Origin: Phascolomyces articulosus
Lineage: Eukaryota > Mucoromycota > Mucoromycetes > Mucorales > Lichtheimiaceae
DNA: 64,000 bases
Assembly (NCBI GenBank): GCA_025677815.1
Contig: JAIXMP010000058.1
Coordinates: 1 to 64,000, forward strand
Direction of reading: 5' to 3'
The number at the start of each line of letters is the position of its first letter. Positions within the stretch are counted from its first letter, which is position 1. Of this stretch, positions 35,947 through 49,911 are shown in pieces. A model generated the notes under the pieces. It was not told the origin of the DNA. It searched no databases and saw only the letters and a program-made list of their open reading frames with translations. The position numbers and the translations under genes are program-made.

Positions 35947-36906
35947 GGTTTATGGAATGAAGAAAATGAAAAAAGAGAAATAAATAAAAAAAAGGGATGG
36001 AAATATGAAAGGGGTAACATTTATAAAGGGAATAAAAATGATCAGCTCAATTTCACACCATGTTTGGTGATCGTTTCCTGGAGATATCGTAAGCAGGATT
36101 GTGCCACAATTTATATTGCAATAAATAAGATGATTGCTGTTACTCTTCATTCAACAATGATCTCAGTCACTTGCACGAAAAAGGTCATCATGCAGTCGAT
36201 TTCGTTTTTTCAACGTTGTATGACCAATCTCTTAGAAAAAAAACAATCTACTAGTTACTTGGATTCAATAAACAGGGTTTGAATTATATGCATGATATTT
36301 TGACAAGCAGTCAAAGGACTGGACATATATTTGCTAGTAAAAGGTATTGCCTGTGTCGTGAAGTTCATTAGCAGCTTCATTCGCTATATAAATTGTGTTT
36401 CGTTGCTTACTCATACGTCAGTAAAAATTATTCTATATGTATTATAGAATTATGAAAACAATTTTATTACATCAATACTAAAAAGTAGAGAAGGGCAAGA
36501 TGTAGTAGTATCTTTAGTATGCAGGGGCGCCTTTTTTTTCATGATATGCTAGGATCATAATATAAAGTCAATCTTGAAAACATCAAATACAATAAAAAAG
36601 AGCATAAAAATATTCATAAATGGGTTTTCTTAAAAAAAATAATAAATATATAATACAAGAGAATGACCAGTAGTATAAAACTAGATGAGAAAATTACAAA
36701 TATAATTGGAGACCAAGTATATGAAGTAGTAGCAAGTGTTCATGAAGAAAAATAATAAAAAGAAAATAATAAATATTCATAGAAAATACATATAGAATAT
36801 AATGATAATGTAAGTATAAATTGTTTATAGCAGTAGTAGTACATAATAATAGGATAATGAACGGAAAGAAAGAATAGAGTCGTTGTGTTATAATTTATTA
36901 TTAAAA
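35947..36906. other. Intergenic region between ODC and the permease
   Basis: Promoter side of the intact ODC and 3' side of the permease gene. Mostly A/T-rich. A GGGGCGCC followed by a T run occurs near 36525-36540. No gene seen. Confidence 0.55.
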
Positions 36907-39460
36907 TCAGTACTTCCTTTCTTCATCTTGGATGGACTGTTCTTGTCGTTCTTCATCATAATACATACGACTTGCTCCACCTAATGGAGGGGTCGGTGAT
37001 GAATCTTCAATTTTTGGAATACCTTTATCATCTTCTTCGTATGGAAGGATCAAGTTCAAAATGACTGCCATGATACCACCAATAATATTGGCAGTAGAAA
37101 CAACTGTTCTGATGGCACTATAAAAACCATTCAAAGCAGCATTTTCCACTCTTGGTAAGACAAATTTAAACCAATTGGGAACAAGTAAAACACCCAAGCC
37201 AATGGCCAAGGAAGAAGCAATAATAACGCGATCACGACGGGTCCATTCCAAGTAAGCAAGAATTCTTAAACCTGATGTTGCAACACTAGCAAATAAATAA
37301 ACCGTCATGCCTATCAATTTGCATGAAAAAAAAAGGTTCAATAACTGATTCTCATATTAAAATAGAATAGAAAAATGAGAACTTTTACTTACCACCAATA
37401 AGTGGTTCAGGGATTGCTAAAAATGTTGCAGAGAATTTACCGAGAATACCACACAAAATAAGAATACCAGCGCATACATAACCAGCAATACGGGCTGCAC
37501 AGCGAGTTACCTATAAAATTATAATATACGTCTTTTTTTTTTAGAAATCATTCACAACATCTACAAAGAAAATAAGAAAAAAAAAAGTATAATGACTTAC
37601 GGCAATGATACCATTATTTTGGGTAAACAAAACAGTAGACATGGTAGTTGCTAATCCAGAAAAAATGCCCAACAAACCATCCGTCAAAAGACCACCTTGA
37701 ATACGTGATTGAAATTCATCACCATCGACTGCTTTTTGAGAGACGTCACATACGGCTGTAATTTCACCAATACTATCAATAATAATAGCCAGTTGTGAAA
37801 ATAAGACAGGAATCACACCAGGACCATACACAGACAACTTGAAGGTTTTGACCCACAAGAAAGTACCAATGGGAGCAGCGTCAATAGCAGAACTATCAAA
37901 CATACCAATACTGGCAGCAATAATACAGCCCACGATAAGACCAATGACAACCGAAACATTCTTCATAAAGACGGAACCCAAAAGTTCAATAAGAATTATG
38001 GTAAAAAAAACAGATGCACCCAAAGCAAAATTGACAGGACCACCCCATGGTTGAGGGTTAGGTGCATTAATATTAGGGCAAAGGGCAAAAAGACCCTCAT
38101 CCGGCATTTGCATACAGGGTCCACTACCACCAGCCCAATTCTTCATGGCAGAAGCAAGTAATTTGGCACCGATACAGAAAAGGACAATACCAGTCACGAT
38201 CTTTGGGAACAATCGCTTAAGAATGCGAGGAGAGACGAAACTAAAGATAATAGACAAGATGGAGCCAACGATTTGAGTACCTAGAATAGCCCCAAAGCCA
38301 TCAGGGCATGGGAGATAGGTAATTGTTCCATCTGGAAGAATTTCAGTTTGACATGTGCCATCTGCAAAAAAATAATAATAATAATAACAATGTTAGGAAA
38401 TGACTCATGTATATAAATACATCATATATAAAACATTATTAGATATTTGATACGTACCGATATACATATTTTCGACCATAGCTTGAGAGGCAGGAAGTGC
38501 AGAAAAAGCTACACCAGCAATTTCCAATAAACTAATAATTGAGATATGAAATACGAGTAAGTCTATTATTCTTTCATGATTATAATGGTATTGTATTATT
38601 TATATTATTATAGGAAAACTTTACCCAACGCCAATAAAATAACGTGTGCGTGGAACTCGGAATCGTGAAGTGTAAATCAAACTATTGTTGTAATCGATGG
38701 TGTAAAAAAGCATAATAAGTATATGAAAGAAAAGAAAGTATGAGATACTAATTGATATAGTACTTTATTACATTACCTAGTAATACCAGATACAATGAAT
38801 GAAGCGGCAATCATATAGGCACGAGTTTCTGAATCCAAATTGAGTGCGGTTGGACCAGTACCAGAAATCAAGAGTGTAGGTGTGATAAGACCACCAACAC
38901 AACCCAGAAAGTCTACATTGCATTATTATAACTTTTTATGGTTAATATATTATTCATTGCCATCTTTGTGAATATGTATAATATTAGTAATAATAATAAT
39001 AACATACGTTGAATACCCATCAAAATAGCTACAAAGACAGGAATATCCTCGTCTGGTCCATAAAATTCAGAACGGTTTGCTTTTTTCTTTAAGAATGGAA
39101 TATATGGCATACTATAGTAATAATAACAAATCGAGATATATGTATTGGTTATTATTATGATTGTAACACATGAAAAATCAAAATTTATTGATAAGGTAAA
39201 ATCCATATTTTAATTTACCAAAGAGCTCGATAGTCATAGTCTCCCACAATACCATCTTTTGTTGTGAATTTATGCTTCAAAACTTCCAAGATAGATGGTT
39301 TTTCTGGATTTAATACTTGTGCGGATGGATAATAAGATTCTTGAGTAGTGTTATTTTCTGTTGAATCCTCAACATCAAGATAATCATGTTTTTTTGATGA
39401 AGTAAAACTTGTTGTTGCTGACGATGATGATCCTTCTGCTGTTTTATCGTTGTTTTGCAT
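36907..39460 (-). CDS. NCS2 purine permease (xanthine/uric acid type)
   Basis: Eight exons, 39460-39219, 39111-39008, 38912-38777, 38681-38625, 38531-38458, 38361-37601, 37510-37393 and 37310-36907, give 631 residues. Multi-pass protein of the nucleobase-ascorbate transporter family. GIQHFLGCVGGLITPT, the family substrate-region start, spans an exon junction. The NAT signature QNNGIIAVTR (about 452-461) spans another, and EPLIGGM follows. Members import xanthine, uric acid or other nucleobases with protons across the plasma membrane, and fungal relatives such as UapA serve purine salvage as nitrogen source. Exact substrate is inference. The N- and C-terminal tails are hydrophilic. The ATG at 39460 was chosen as first in-frame ATG, but the frame stays open upstream through possible extra exons (see findings). 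Confidence 0.92.
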
Positions 39461-42400
39461 GGTGTTTAAAAATAAGATAGGAGGTAATTGTTGAAAAATA
39501 ATAATGTTTGTTGCGCTTCCAGGCAAATATTTATGGTATTGAATAAATGCTGGGCTGGCTGCAAAGAAAAAAAAAGGAAATTAATTTCGAACATCATCTT
39601 ATTTATATGATTTTTTGCATTATCTTTCTTGTGAGTTAAAAGTGATCCGACGATAGCTTTGAAAATTGCTTGTTGGATTGGTCATTGCGTGAAATAATAG
39701 ATAACCATAAAATACACGGGAATATGTCGGGAGATAAATGAGAATGAAATCTTCTTTGTATTCTTTTTTATGATTATTTCTTTTTATTATCAGTGAAATA
39801 ATTACACGAACTACCTCTTTTTTTTGTTATCTTTTATCTTTAAATAAAACCTTTTACCTGGGTCTGTCGATTCTTTATCTGTAATTTAATGGATTATGTA
39901 TTATATGACAATAATGATAGTCGTAAATCATAAATAACCGAACAAAAATCTTTGTTTTGAAGCAAAAATGATCATCATGATTTACTAATTATTGTAATAG
40001 TAATGGCATTTATTACTCTTGTTCTTTTGTTAAATTATATAAATATATATACATATATATATATATAGTGGTTAAATACACTTTTATATTGAAGAAACGT
40101 TATCAAGAGTCTAATAATGTGGCTCATGTTGTTTTGTATCAATATAAAGTGAAAAGGCTCAAATCTCGGATTATTGTGGAGTACCGTTTACAACCCGATC
40201 TTTGCCTAATTAGGATTATCACATAGTTTATTTGAAACGCCGTTTATGGGTTATCTCTTTCTTACAAAAATATACCTGAGCTAATCTTTGAGTATCCTAT
40301 GCTTATTGTGTTACTATGATCATCATACAATAAAAAAACAATCCAAACGGGTTTCTTTAAGTATTAACTATCAAGTGGGTACTTCTTGACCTTCTAATTT
40401 TATTTTTTTTACCATTATCCCAGCCAAACAAGAAGATTGATATTAATAGTAGTAGGTTGTTATTCATTTATGTATAAACTCGAAAACCTTCTTCTTTCTT
40501 GTTCGTTATTTTATTGAGATAAATTAATTCGTTTAATACGTGTATATGTGTGGGAGGATGTAATATGAGGAGATGAAAATCATTAAATCATTTTTAAGCT
40601 TAGTATGTTGATACATGAAAAAAAATGACATATTGTCTTTTATTATTTATTAGTATGTGTAATAACATATACAATTGTAATAAAAAGAAAATAGGAAACA
40701 AGTTAGCATTATCTATTCAATAATAACCATGTCCTCCATTACACCCAGCATGCACATGTACACGCAAGAAAGAGACCTGTAACCATGTTTTATTATGTCA
40801 CATTATTGTCATGGCTTTATCTTGTTTTTTATATATTTATCAAATTTTATGTAAATAATACTTGTTGATAAAAACAACAACAAAAAAAATATTCATCAGT
40901 TTTCACTCTTTTAAAACATTATTCTAAGATATAATATTAGTATTAAGGTATTATCGAACCTTGGAAATAATAAAAATATTATATAACCCAAATGAATAAT
41001 AAATTTGAACCGAATGCACCAATTATAATAATAGCACAGTGATTCTTCTTTTGCCTAATAACTCGATATTGTCATGCAAGTATATACCTATTTTTTTTTT
41101 TTTTTTTTGGTTTAGTAAAATATACATTGACCAATAGCTATTTACATACAGAAGAAGAATTCTTCGAAGCCTTCATTTATGTACTATGTACATAATATCA
41201 GTAAGCAAATAACTGATGAAAAGAAGAATGCACATGTATTATTTTATTATTATTATTTAAGGATGACTTATTTTCACTAACCAAGAAAGAAAAAAAAAGG
41301 GAGAATTCAACCCAATAACATGATGCATTAAGAATGACTGATGATTATGTTGAAGACAAAATAAAAAGTTGACTTCTATTGATTTTTTCCATTCATGAAT
41401 GGAATTTTCATTTTGTTTGGTCTTTTAAAACGTGGGTCAAAAGAAAGAAGGGTGTTATGGTTATTGTAATACACTCAAAAATAAAGGATAGCGGTAGTAA
41501 TAAAAATGTCATTATTTTTTTTATATAATAGAATACCTAATCCCAAAAAAAACAAGGTTATTGTATATAAAAGTAAACTATGGGTGGTAAAGCCAACAAA
41601 TATCACCAGCCTTCTTTCATGCGCCACCACAACAAAGCGCACAATTTGAAGTGTCGTGCTTTAAAATAATGTCTTCTCCATAATTTATCAGCCATTTTAT
41701 CTTGAAATCATGCATTATGTGCGCCGCTTGCACCGGACAAATAGTAAACAACACGGAGCTTACATTGTCTTCTAAATTTTTATTACAAAAAGTCCCAAGT
41801 AAAAATAACTTACAAGTATAATGATAAGCTTCTTTCTCCCTCTCTTCTAGTCTTTGTCTTCAAGCATTATGAAGTAAAGTACTTCCCATGTGGAACGGGA
41901 GGACAAATGAAGAAGACCATGTTCATTTATATTGTTATTATTGGCAGGTAATATTTCAGGAATGTTTTATAAATAAAGTATTTTGCTATCCGTGTTAATA
42001 ACATTATTATAAACATGACCCCAGATTTTTTTTGTTCCATAGTCTCCTAAAAAAAAATGGTAATAGAATAAGAAACAAGTAGCTTTATTATTTTTAAGGA
42101 CGGGGGGGGGGAAGGAAAAGGGGATAAAAAGTGAGAGTGAAAGAGAAGTGTAAGAAGTTATATTAATCGTTGACACTAAAATGTTATTATTATTATATTG
42201 ATCGATAAGCGATATTATTATTAATAAATTGAGGAAGAAGGGAGATAAATGGTTATAGGGTAATAGGTGTATCTAATAACTATTACCTCCATTACTTACA
42301 AACTACTTACAACGTGATATTTCTATTATATTATTATTATGTGCTTCACTTTTGAAATAGAGGATCATCAGGGTCTTTTTGTCCCTTCCCAAAAAAAAAA

Positions 42401-45291
42401 GGAAAAGTACAGATTATGACAGAACACTATTATTAGAGATATTTATTATATTCACTTTCTTCATTTAGATATATCTAATCAGACACTACAAGGATAATTT
42501 AAATACGTTTTTCTTTGTTGTTATCATGAATAAGAAGAATGAGATTATTATTCATTCATGGTCAAAAAAAAAGGTGGCACCTTCTTGATTGTGCTTGTTT
42601 AATGGCAGCTGTGGTAGAATAATCGAAGAAAATAGAGCTGCACATACATACACACACATTGTACACTGGTGTTCATGCACCTTCTTTTTTTGGGTTCTGC
42701 TAATCCAACCACTGTTTATATTCCCTCATAAAATACATAACAACAACAAACAAAAACATAAAATACTCTCACACATACACTGCTTATGCATCTCTTATTT
42801 ACACACTCTTTCTATCATAATAAATAAAAATATTATTAGAACCAGTCGTTTTTTAATGCTACGCAGGGGGGAGTAAAAAAAAGCAACGAATTTAACGCAA
42901 CTGAAAATATCATCCATAACAACAAAGCTTGGCACTGTAGTTGGTGTTATTTTTTTGAGGAGTTTATATTATTTATTCTCTCTCTATAAACTTTCTCGTT
43001 ATTACACATATTTAACCAATTAATATAAGATAGATGTATTACCATTTCTCCACCCATAAAATGAAATTATCGTGGGGTAGTAAATCATCATCATAAATTG
43101 AGCCACTACTACTACATTGTCTATAAAAAACACATGGTAAGGAAAGTTCTTAAAAAAATAAGGGTAATAGGAATATGAACCATAAAATGTGCTGCAGTTG
43201 TATATATGATATGTATTACTAAAGAAAGATAATTATGATAAACAGGAGAAAAAAACAAGAAAAGAATGTGGTGGTAGTGGGCCTCAGGCATTTTTTGTTG
43301 TTGTGGTTGAGTAATAAGCTGGAGAATTGGAAGGACGATAATGATGATGATTATGGTGATTTTATTATCCTTAAATTATGCATAAAGAATATACAAGGAA
43401 AAACCAAGTTACCCTTTGAAAAAACCAACATTTTATCGTGTGTGGCTTTCATTGCAGCTTAACATACATCACTTTTTTTTTTTTCATGCGCATACTTTAC
43501 AAACTCTCTATCATGGTTTCTATGTATATAACAAGTGATTGAGAATTAACTTTTATCAACCATAAAGCCATTCAATAATCCACAACAAGTATCTATCCAA
43601 ACCCATTTCTCCTTGAAAGACACATGTTGCATGTGGCGCCTTTGTATACATATCAGTATTTTTTTTTTTATATTATTATATTATGATGATTAGAATAGTA
43701 ATCCCCTCCCATGGTAAGTTTTATTATTTATATATTATTATATTGAATCTCATTTAATATCGGTGTCTACATTTACTTTGGTAAACGCTCGTGCAAAATA
43801 GACCGGCCTGCAGCTACATCATACTCATTTCTCTTGAGTTGTTTTTTTCTCACCCCCAAAAAAATATACTATGACTATTATTAGTATTATTATTTTATAA
43901 TAAATATTTACTTTTCACTAATATACTTGTTGTTGATAACTAAAATAGGTAACGTCTTTATTCATTCTAATGTACACGCCACACACAGTAAACATACTTA
44001 ATGATAGGATTTGTTGTTCTTTTTTTTCGATTGTGCAACAGAATAAGTAAACATAACAATGAAATGTGGGAGTAACTTATTTGATATATTGAAAGAAGAT
44101 CTTCTGATCTACAAGTAGTATATCCCATCATTTCTATATAAATAATTATTATCTGCAATGTTAACTTAAATATGTACTAACCAAGTTCCTTACCATTCCA
44201 TATTTTTTTAGACCATTTATTTTATCAATATATATATTAGATGTGGAAGATAGAGTGGACGAATAAAAGGGAGGAGGAGATGCTGTGTGTGGGTTTGGGG
44301 GAGGGGAAGGAGGAGGAATAGTGGAAGAGGAGAAGGAGGGAGACAAGAGAGATAGAACAATATATAAATATTTAAATATACAATATGTTGCATACTAAAA
44401 ATGGTATCACTTCCAGGGCGTGCCGTAAATTCAAGCCACGGGGGTGTGGTTTGGGAGAAGAAAAAAGAAAGGAGGTTTTTTTTTTGTGTAAAGATACTGT
44501 AAAAAAGTGAATGGAGAATATACATATACACTTTAAAATAAGGCACACCAAAATGAATAGAATTCAAAGGGGAAAAAAAGGAAAATGATGGGATTGGTAT
44601 CTTTATCCAAATTCAGAAATGTTCAACATTGAATTTATGTCATCTATATGTCAAAATAATAATAATAATAATGAATAACTTGTCTGAGCGCCTGTATGTA
44701 TTAATATATCAGGATATAATCATCAACATAACAACAGCAGCAATATGGTTAATGCTTCACCATTTGCATATACAAAACTGGGCCACGTTAGCCACACACA
44801 CAGCAGCAGCTTATTATTATTACCCATCCACAATTGAATATAAAAAGTATATAAAAAGATAATTCATGATCTACTTTTTTTTTTTTTTTTTACCTTTCCT
44901 CCCTTCTCCTCACTCTTTCTCTTTCTTCCATTTCACTTTTTTATTTCACTTTATATAACTCTCATCCCTCTCTTTCTTCTCTTATCTTTTTCATTTATAT
45001 ATTATATTATACTATATTTTATTCATCATTTTAATTTCAATTAGAAGCAATATACCTTTTTCAATTTCAATTCTTATTTTCGAACTCGTCGAAAACAAAC
45101 AAACGAGTATGTTTTTTTAAGAAAACTGGTGACAGATAATAGGATTTTGATGAATCGAATATATAAAGAAACAATAGGCGTTTTAACTTTTTTTTCTCTA
45201 ATGATTACTCCTTATTGTTATTGATATATATAATAGGTACATATTATTCAAACTGTCAGCTACAACCATTTTATTTTTCAATAATATAATC
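39461..45291. other. Large gene-poor AT-rich region
   Basis: About 5.8 kb between the divergent permease and zinc-finger genes. Possible noncoding 5' exons of the permease lie at 39558-39461 and 39878-39858. A slightly GC-richer patch at 41575-41775 holds two tiny frames. A ten-G run lies at 42102-42111 and a G/A-rich patch at 44255-44345. The last 420 bases before 45292 include a T/C-rich leader. No gene could be supported. Confidence 0.5.
41580..41669 (+). CDS. Possible 29-residue basic peptide frame
   Basis: The frame starts MGGKANKYHQPSFMRHH and ends with TAA at 41667-41669. It sits in a patch with higher GC than its surroundings, with TATATAAAAG 16 bases upstream. That is too close to the ATG for an ordinary TATA promoter unless the leader is nearly absent. 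No family recognised; it may be chance. Confidence 0.2.
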   Translation: MGGKANKYHQPSFMRHHNKAHNLKCRALK

Positions 45292-46812
45292 ATGACAAGG
45301 CCACTACATCCTGATAAAGGGAAAGGGCCAGCCATAAGTGGCGATAATAATAGTGGAGAAGAATATTATACTTTTCAACAACAGCAACAATCACAACCCT
45401 ATTATTATCAAAGCAATGACGACCCTAGCATTAATAACGATCATCCATTGTTACTTACTGGAAACGACCCCTTTATTGAAAATAGGCTGGACAGTCATCA
45501 TCCTAGTTATGAAAAGGAAACCAACAAATTCGATCCTTCTTCTGCTGTAGCTCCTCAACATCCCTACATAAGAGGATCACCAACGGCGGATGATATTTCT
45601 TTCATTCCTCCTCCTTCTACAGATTATACTACAATATCTTCTCCTGCCCAACAACAGAATATTCCTTCGCACCATCAACATCAAGTAGGTGTAGGAAAAA
45701 CAGGAATGAGTACACACCATTCATCATCTTCTTCTTCATTTTATTCTACTGGTAATGTATAAATTAATAATGCATAATTTGATTTTTAGTATATACATAT
45801 GTATATTTGCTTATCTGAAATGATATAAATAGATTGTTACGACGATAGATTTCTACAGCAACAACAACAACAACACCCACAACAGCAACAACCATCACCC
45901 TATTATGGAATTTCTTCTCGCTCATCCTCTTCATCTTCATTATCAGTATTATCTACATCACAACAACGCCATCACCCGCTCTCATCGTCAACAACATCTT
46001 CATCTATGATAATATTTGCTCCTACAACTCCATCAATCGTTGATCATTCCGCAGGTACGGTTTCCCATCTAACCTCACAACAAGAGGAACAACAACCCTA
46101 TATATCTCGACAGCAGCAACAGCAGTTTGATTTGGTTACGGAAGACTCTCAGGAGCAGCAACTCATGGCGTTTTACTATCACCTCCTTCAACAGGACCAT
46201 TCCACCTCATCCTCTCAACAACAAGTGCCACCAGCACCAGAACCAACAATGATGTCATATTATAATCAAGATCCTCAGCGTAACATGGTAATCCATGAAC
46301 AACAACAGAATTATCAACAACATGTTATGGATGAAAACGATAGACTTCATCATCAAAACATTCCTCAGCAACAACAACAACAACAACAACAACCGCAGCA
46401 GCAACAACCATGGTTATCATCACATGAGTCAACCATGCAATACTCAGCACAAACAACAACACCACCACCACAACAGCCCATTTTTTCTGGATCTTCACCT
46501 ACATCTTCGTCATCCACTATAACGGAATCTGTCATGGAATCTTCCATCTCTTCTTCTAGAACTAGCACCAGCAGACGTACACCAGAACGACGACACGAAT
46601 GTCCTATTTGTAATCATTTATTCACCAAACACCATGATCTTATTCGTCATTTTCCAACACATGTTCCCGAAAGTCGACGAGTCACTTATCCTTGTCCAGA
46701 TTGTGATAATTTCTTTTATCGGAAAGATTCAATTACTCGACATCGTGGTACATCCGCTTGTCCAAAGAATAAAGATAACAGTCAAAACAAGGATAACAGC
46801 GAAGAGAAATGA
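45292..46812 (+). CDS. Q-rich protein with two C-terminal zinc fingers, copy 1
   Basis: Two exons, 45292-45751 and 45833-46812, give 479 residues. The first 400 are low-complexity (Q, S, P, H runs) as in fungal transcription activators. Finger 1 (410-430) is a classical C2H2, CPIC-x12-H-x3-H, with HDLIRH in the helix. Finger 2 (441-463) has CPDC and a helix His but ends in Cys (RHRGTSAC) instead of a second His. The tail is charged (KNKDNSQNK). Predicted sequence-specific DNA-binding regulator in the nucleus; targets unknown. Two related genes on the same strand lie at 54.1 and 57.9 kb. A same-strand shadow frame arises from the CAA runs. Confidence 0.88.
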
Positions 46813-49482
46813 TATATAGTTCAGTTTTTTTTTAAAAAAAGAAATACAAAATATTATAAATATATTTTTTTTATTCACTTGTTGATTCACACCATCACCA
46901 CTACCTACAACAATATATATTTTAACCCAAAAAAAAATGACAGCGAAAAAAGACTATATTCCATTATAAAGTACATGAACACGACGACAGGCAACCGAAA
47001 AAACACAGGCAACGTTTTTCATACAAATTATATTTTTATATTATAACTTTATGGGTTTTCCTTGCTGATTACTATCTACTCTTACCTTTATGCTCATTTC
47101 TTTTTATAAAATGCTCCCTCCCTCTCTCTACATATATATATATATATATATGATTGATGCTTTTCCCACCCCTTGTTATTATTCCTCTTTCTAAACCTTT
47201 TTTTTTTCGTGATACATATTCCTTTTATGATCATTATTTCTTTTTCAACCCCACAACTATGCTTAAATGAAATTCCTTACTAGAAATTACAACATTGATG
47301 ACCATGTACACACATACATACAACTATACACATCACACACAGAAACATTTTTTTTCTTTCTTTTCAATATGATTGTTCTTCTTATATAGCATTTCCTGAT
47401 ATATGATTCTCAAATATATATTAATATACTTGTATTAAAAATAAAAAAATGTGATTGACATTATAAATATCCTTACTAATTATTTTGAAATAATAAAACC
47501 ATGGGTAGAACATTGTATTTTATTCTTAAATTTAGTAAATGAAATATTTCTCCTCCTGCCTGTTGTACAACAAATAAAAAAAGAAACCACCAAAGAACAT
47601 TCTTCTTCTCGTGTAATCCTACACCCCTTGATCAGATTGCAGTAACAATCACTAGACACTAAAAAAGTATTTACTATGTACGTATTTATCAGTTACTCCA
47701 GAAATGCTTGTATTTTTATATATAATATACTATGCAACTATATTACATAACCCATTACTTTTTCTCACAAATTCCTACTATCTAATAGTAACTCACTTAA
47801 ATAGTGCCTCTTTTTTTTCAATAATAAATGATATTAAAAGAATAACGGGTTTTCTAAAAGGAGTATCTAGTGAGTGAACCTTTCTCACATCGCAATGTTT
47901 GTTTTTTTGGATATTGGCGTAATAGGGTACAAAAAAAAAAAAGAAAACCGATTTTTGGCCTTTTAAGGAAATCGATCTACAATCGATAAATCAAACCAGA
48001 ACATTGGATTTTAAAGAATCGTAGAGAGGTGTATGAACCATGGGAAAAGGAGAGAAATAACAAATAGGTATGCAAGCATTATAATAATAATAATAATAAA
48101 GACCGTATATATAAAAAAAATTGAGATTTATAATGATTAACTTTTTCTTTTACGGAACAACCCATAAATGATCTTATTTTCACCCTGATTTCTAAATCTA
48201 GTCACTATCAAACCAGTCAATTATGTATATTGGAGGGGGGGGAGTGAGGAGTGATGGGGTGGGTGAGTTGAGGGCGTGAGTTTTGACAACTAACCCTTAA
48301 TTCTAAACCGAGTGCTACCACATATATTTATACCATGTATGTATATTGTAAGGAAGAAAAAAAAAAGCATGGTTGTTTAGGTGCCACTTTTTTCTATTTC
48401 ATGCTTTGCGATCGAAAGCAATTGCATCTTAATCAACTATATATATTAAGGAGGACAGCCATTGCTTTTTCATTATCCCAACTTAATTATTTTATTATTA
48501 TGGGTCCATGTTTCTTTTTTTTTTTTTCAGTTAATCAACTTTATAATAGTAAATAAAAATAAAGGGTTCTTTTTCTTTATTATTACGGACTCCTCTCCTT
48601 ATGTGTTTTTGCAACTCTTTTTTTTTTTTTTAAAAAAAAAAACATGATACCTTGCAACTTGTAACAGTATTTTATTGATGCTGTGCCTGAATAGAGAGAA
48701 TATCTACTATTCACATGATTGAATATTTGCCAGTAAAAGACCCTTATGATTAAAACTACTGCATCTTATCTCATAGTATTATACTGTTATTCCTGTTTGG
48801 AGTGAATCCGCGTTTTTTTTTTCGAACCACATTTTTGGAATTCGCATTGTTTTAAAACGCGGGGGATCTACTATAGTTCCCCTCATCAAGGGCTCTTTAT
48901 TAAACGAATCTAAATTTAACGTTTTACTATGCACGATTAAATTGTCCTATTTATTACTCTACTTTAGTTAATATATATCGATATTTATAGTGGCCTATCC
49001 CAACCTCCACGATCGATCTCTAGTAGAATAATAGAACAATCGATCCAATAATACAAATACATGAAATAGTAGTCTTTTCCATCCTCTTTCCTATTCCCAA
49101 AACCAAAAATTATACAAACTCAATGCATCAGATCATACAATCCCAGCGAATGAGGTAGTCTATTGTTAAGTGGTTAAAATCACATGGAAATGCATTTTTA
49201 TGAATCAAAAAAAAAGTTGCAGTTGTTTAAAATAAATAATGACATTGATTTAAGGGGAGAAGGCTGGAGAGCAAAAGCAAAGCATCGAGTTTTACAAAAA
49301 AAAAAAAAAAGGCGATCATGGCGTATCATAGAACACGACGCGTCTCTCTCTTTTTTTTTTTTGAGTGTAAATGTATGTATGTAAATATGAATATTTATAA
49401 GTGTGTGTGTGTATATGTCAAGTGATTGATCGAAGGAGAAAAAGGGGAGGGAAAAAAAAGCGATCTGTTCTTTTCTATAAGC
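46813..49482. other. Gene-poor AT-rich region
   Basis: No coding-like frame. Contains (TA)n near 47131-47150, many T runs, a GGTGCCACTTTTTT element near 48379 and a G-run cluster at about 48232-48275. It separates the 3' ends of the zinc-finger gene (+) and phosphomannomutase (-), which converge. Confidence 0.55.
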
Positions 49483-49877
49483 TTAAGGGAACAATTCCTT
49501 AAGGATTTTGATGGTATCTTCAGGGCAAGTCACGGAGTGACCGGTAACGTCAGGATGATTATAAATTTCATAATCGTTTCCTCCTTCAAAGGTCTTGTCA
49601 CCAAAGAAATGAATGGTGGTAAAACCTTCCTTCTTAACGTGACGAAGACTGTATGTCTTATCCCAACCGGTAGGGAAAACATCAAATGAGATTTGACCAC
49701 CAATGGAATAAGTCAAATCCAAATTGGGGAATGCGGCCTTGAGGTCAGCAACAAATTTACGACGGATACCACGTTCCAAATCATACTTTTCAAATTCACA
49801 ACGTTCAGCATGAGTACAGTTACGACCGATAGGAGATACATTAATCATACCATTACGGAATTCAACAAAGGTACCAC

Positions 49878-49911
<34 letters not shown>

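Noticed and set aside
39461..39526. N-terminal extension of the permease from TTG at 39526
   Set aside because: There is no ATG in this stretch, and the added residues are hydrophobic and unlike the family N-terminus; treated as possible 5' UTR.
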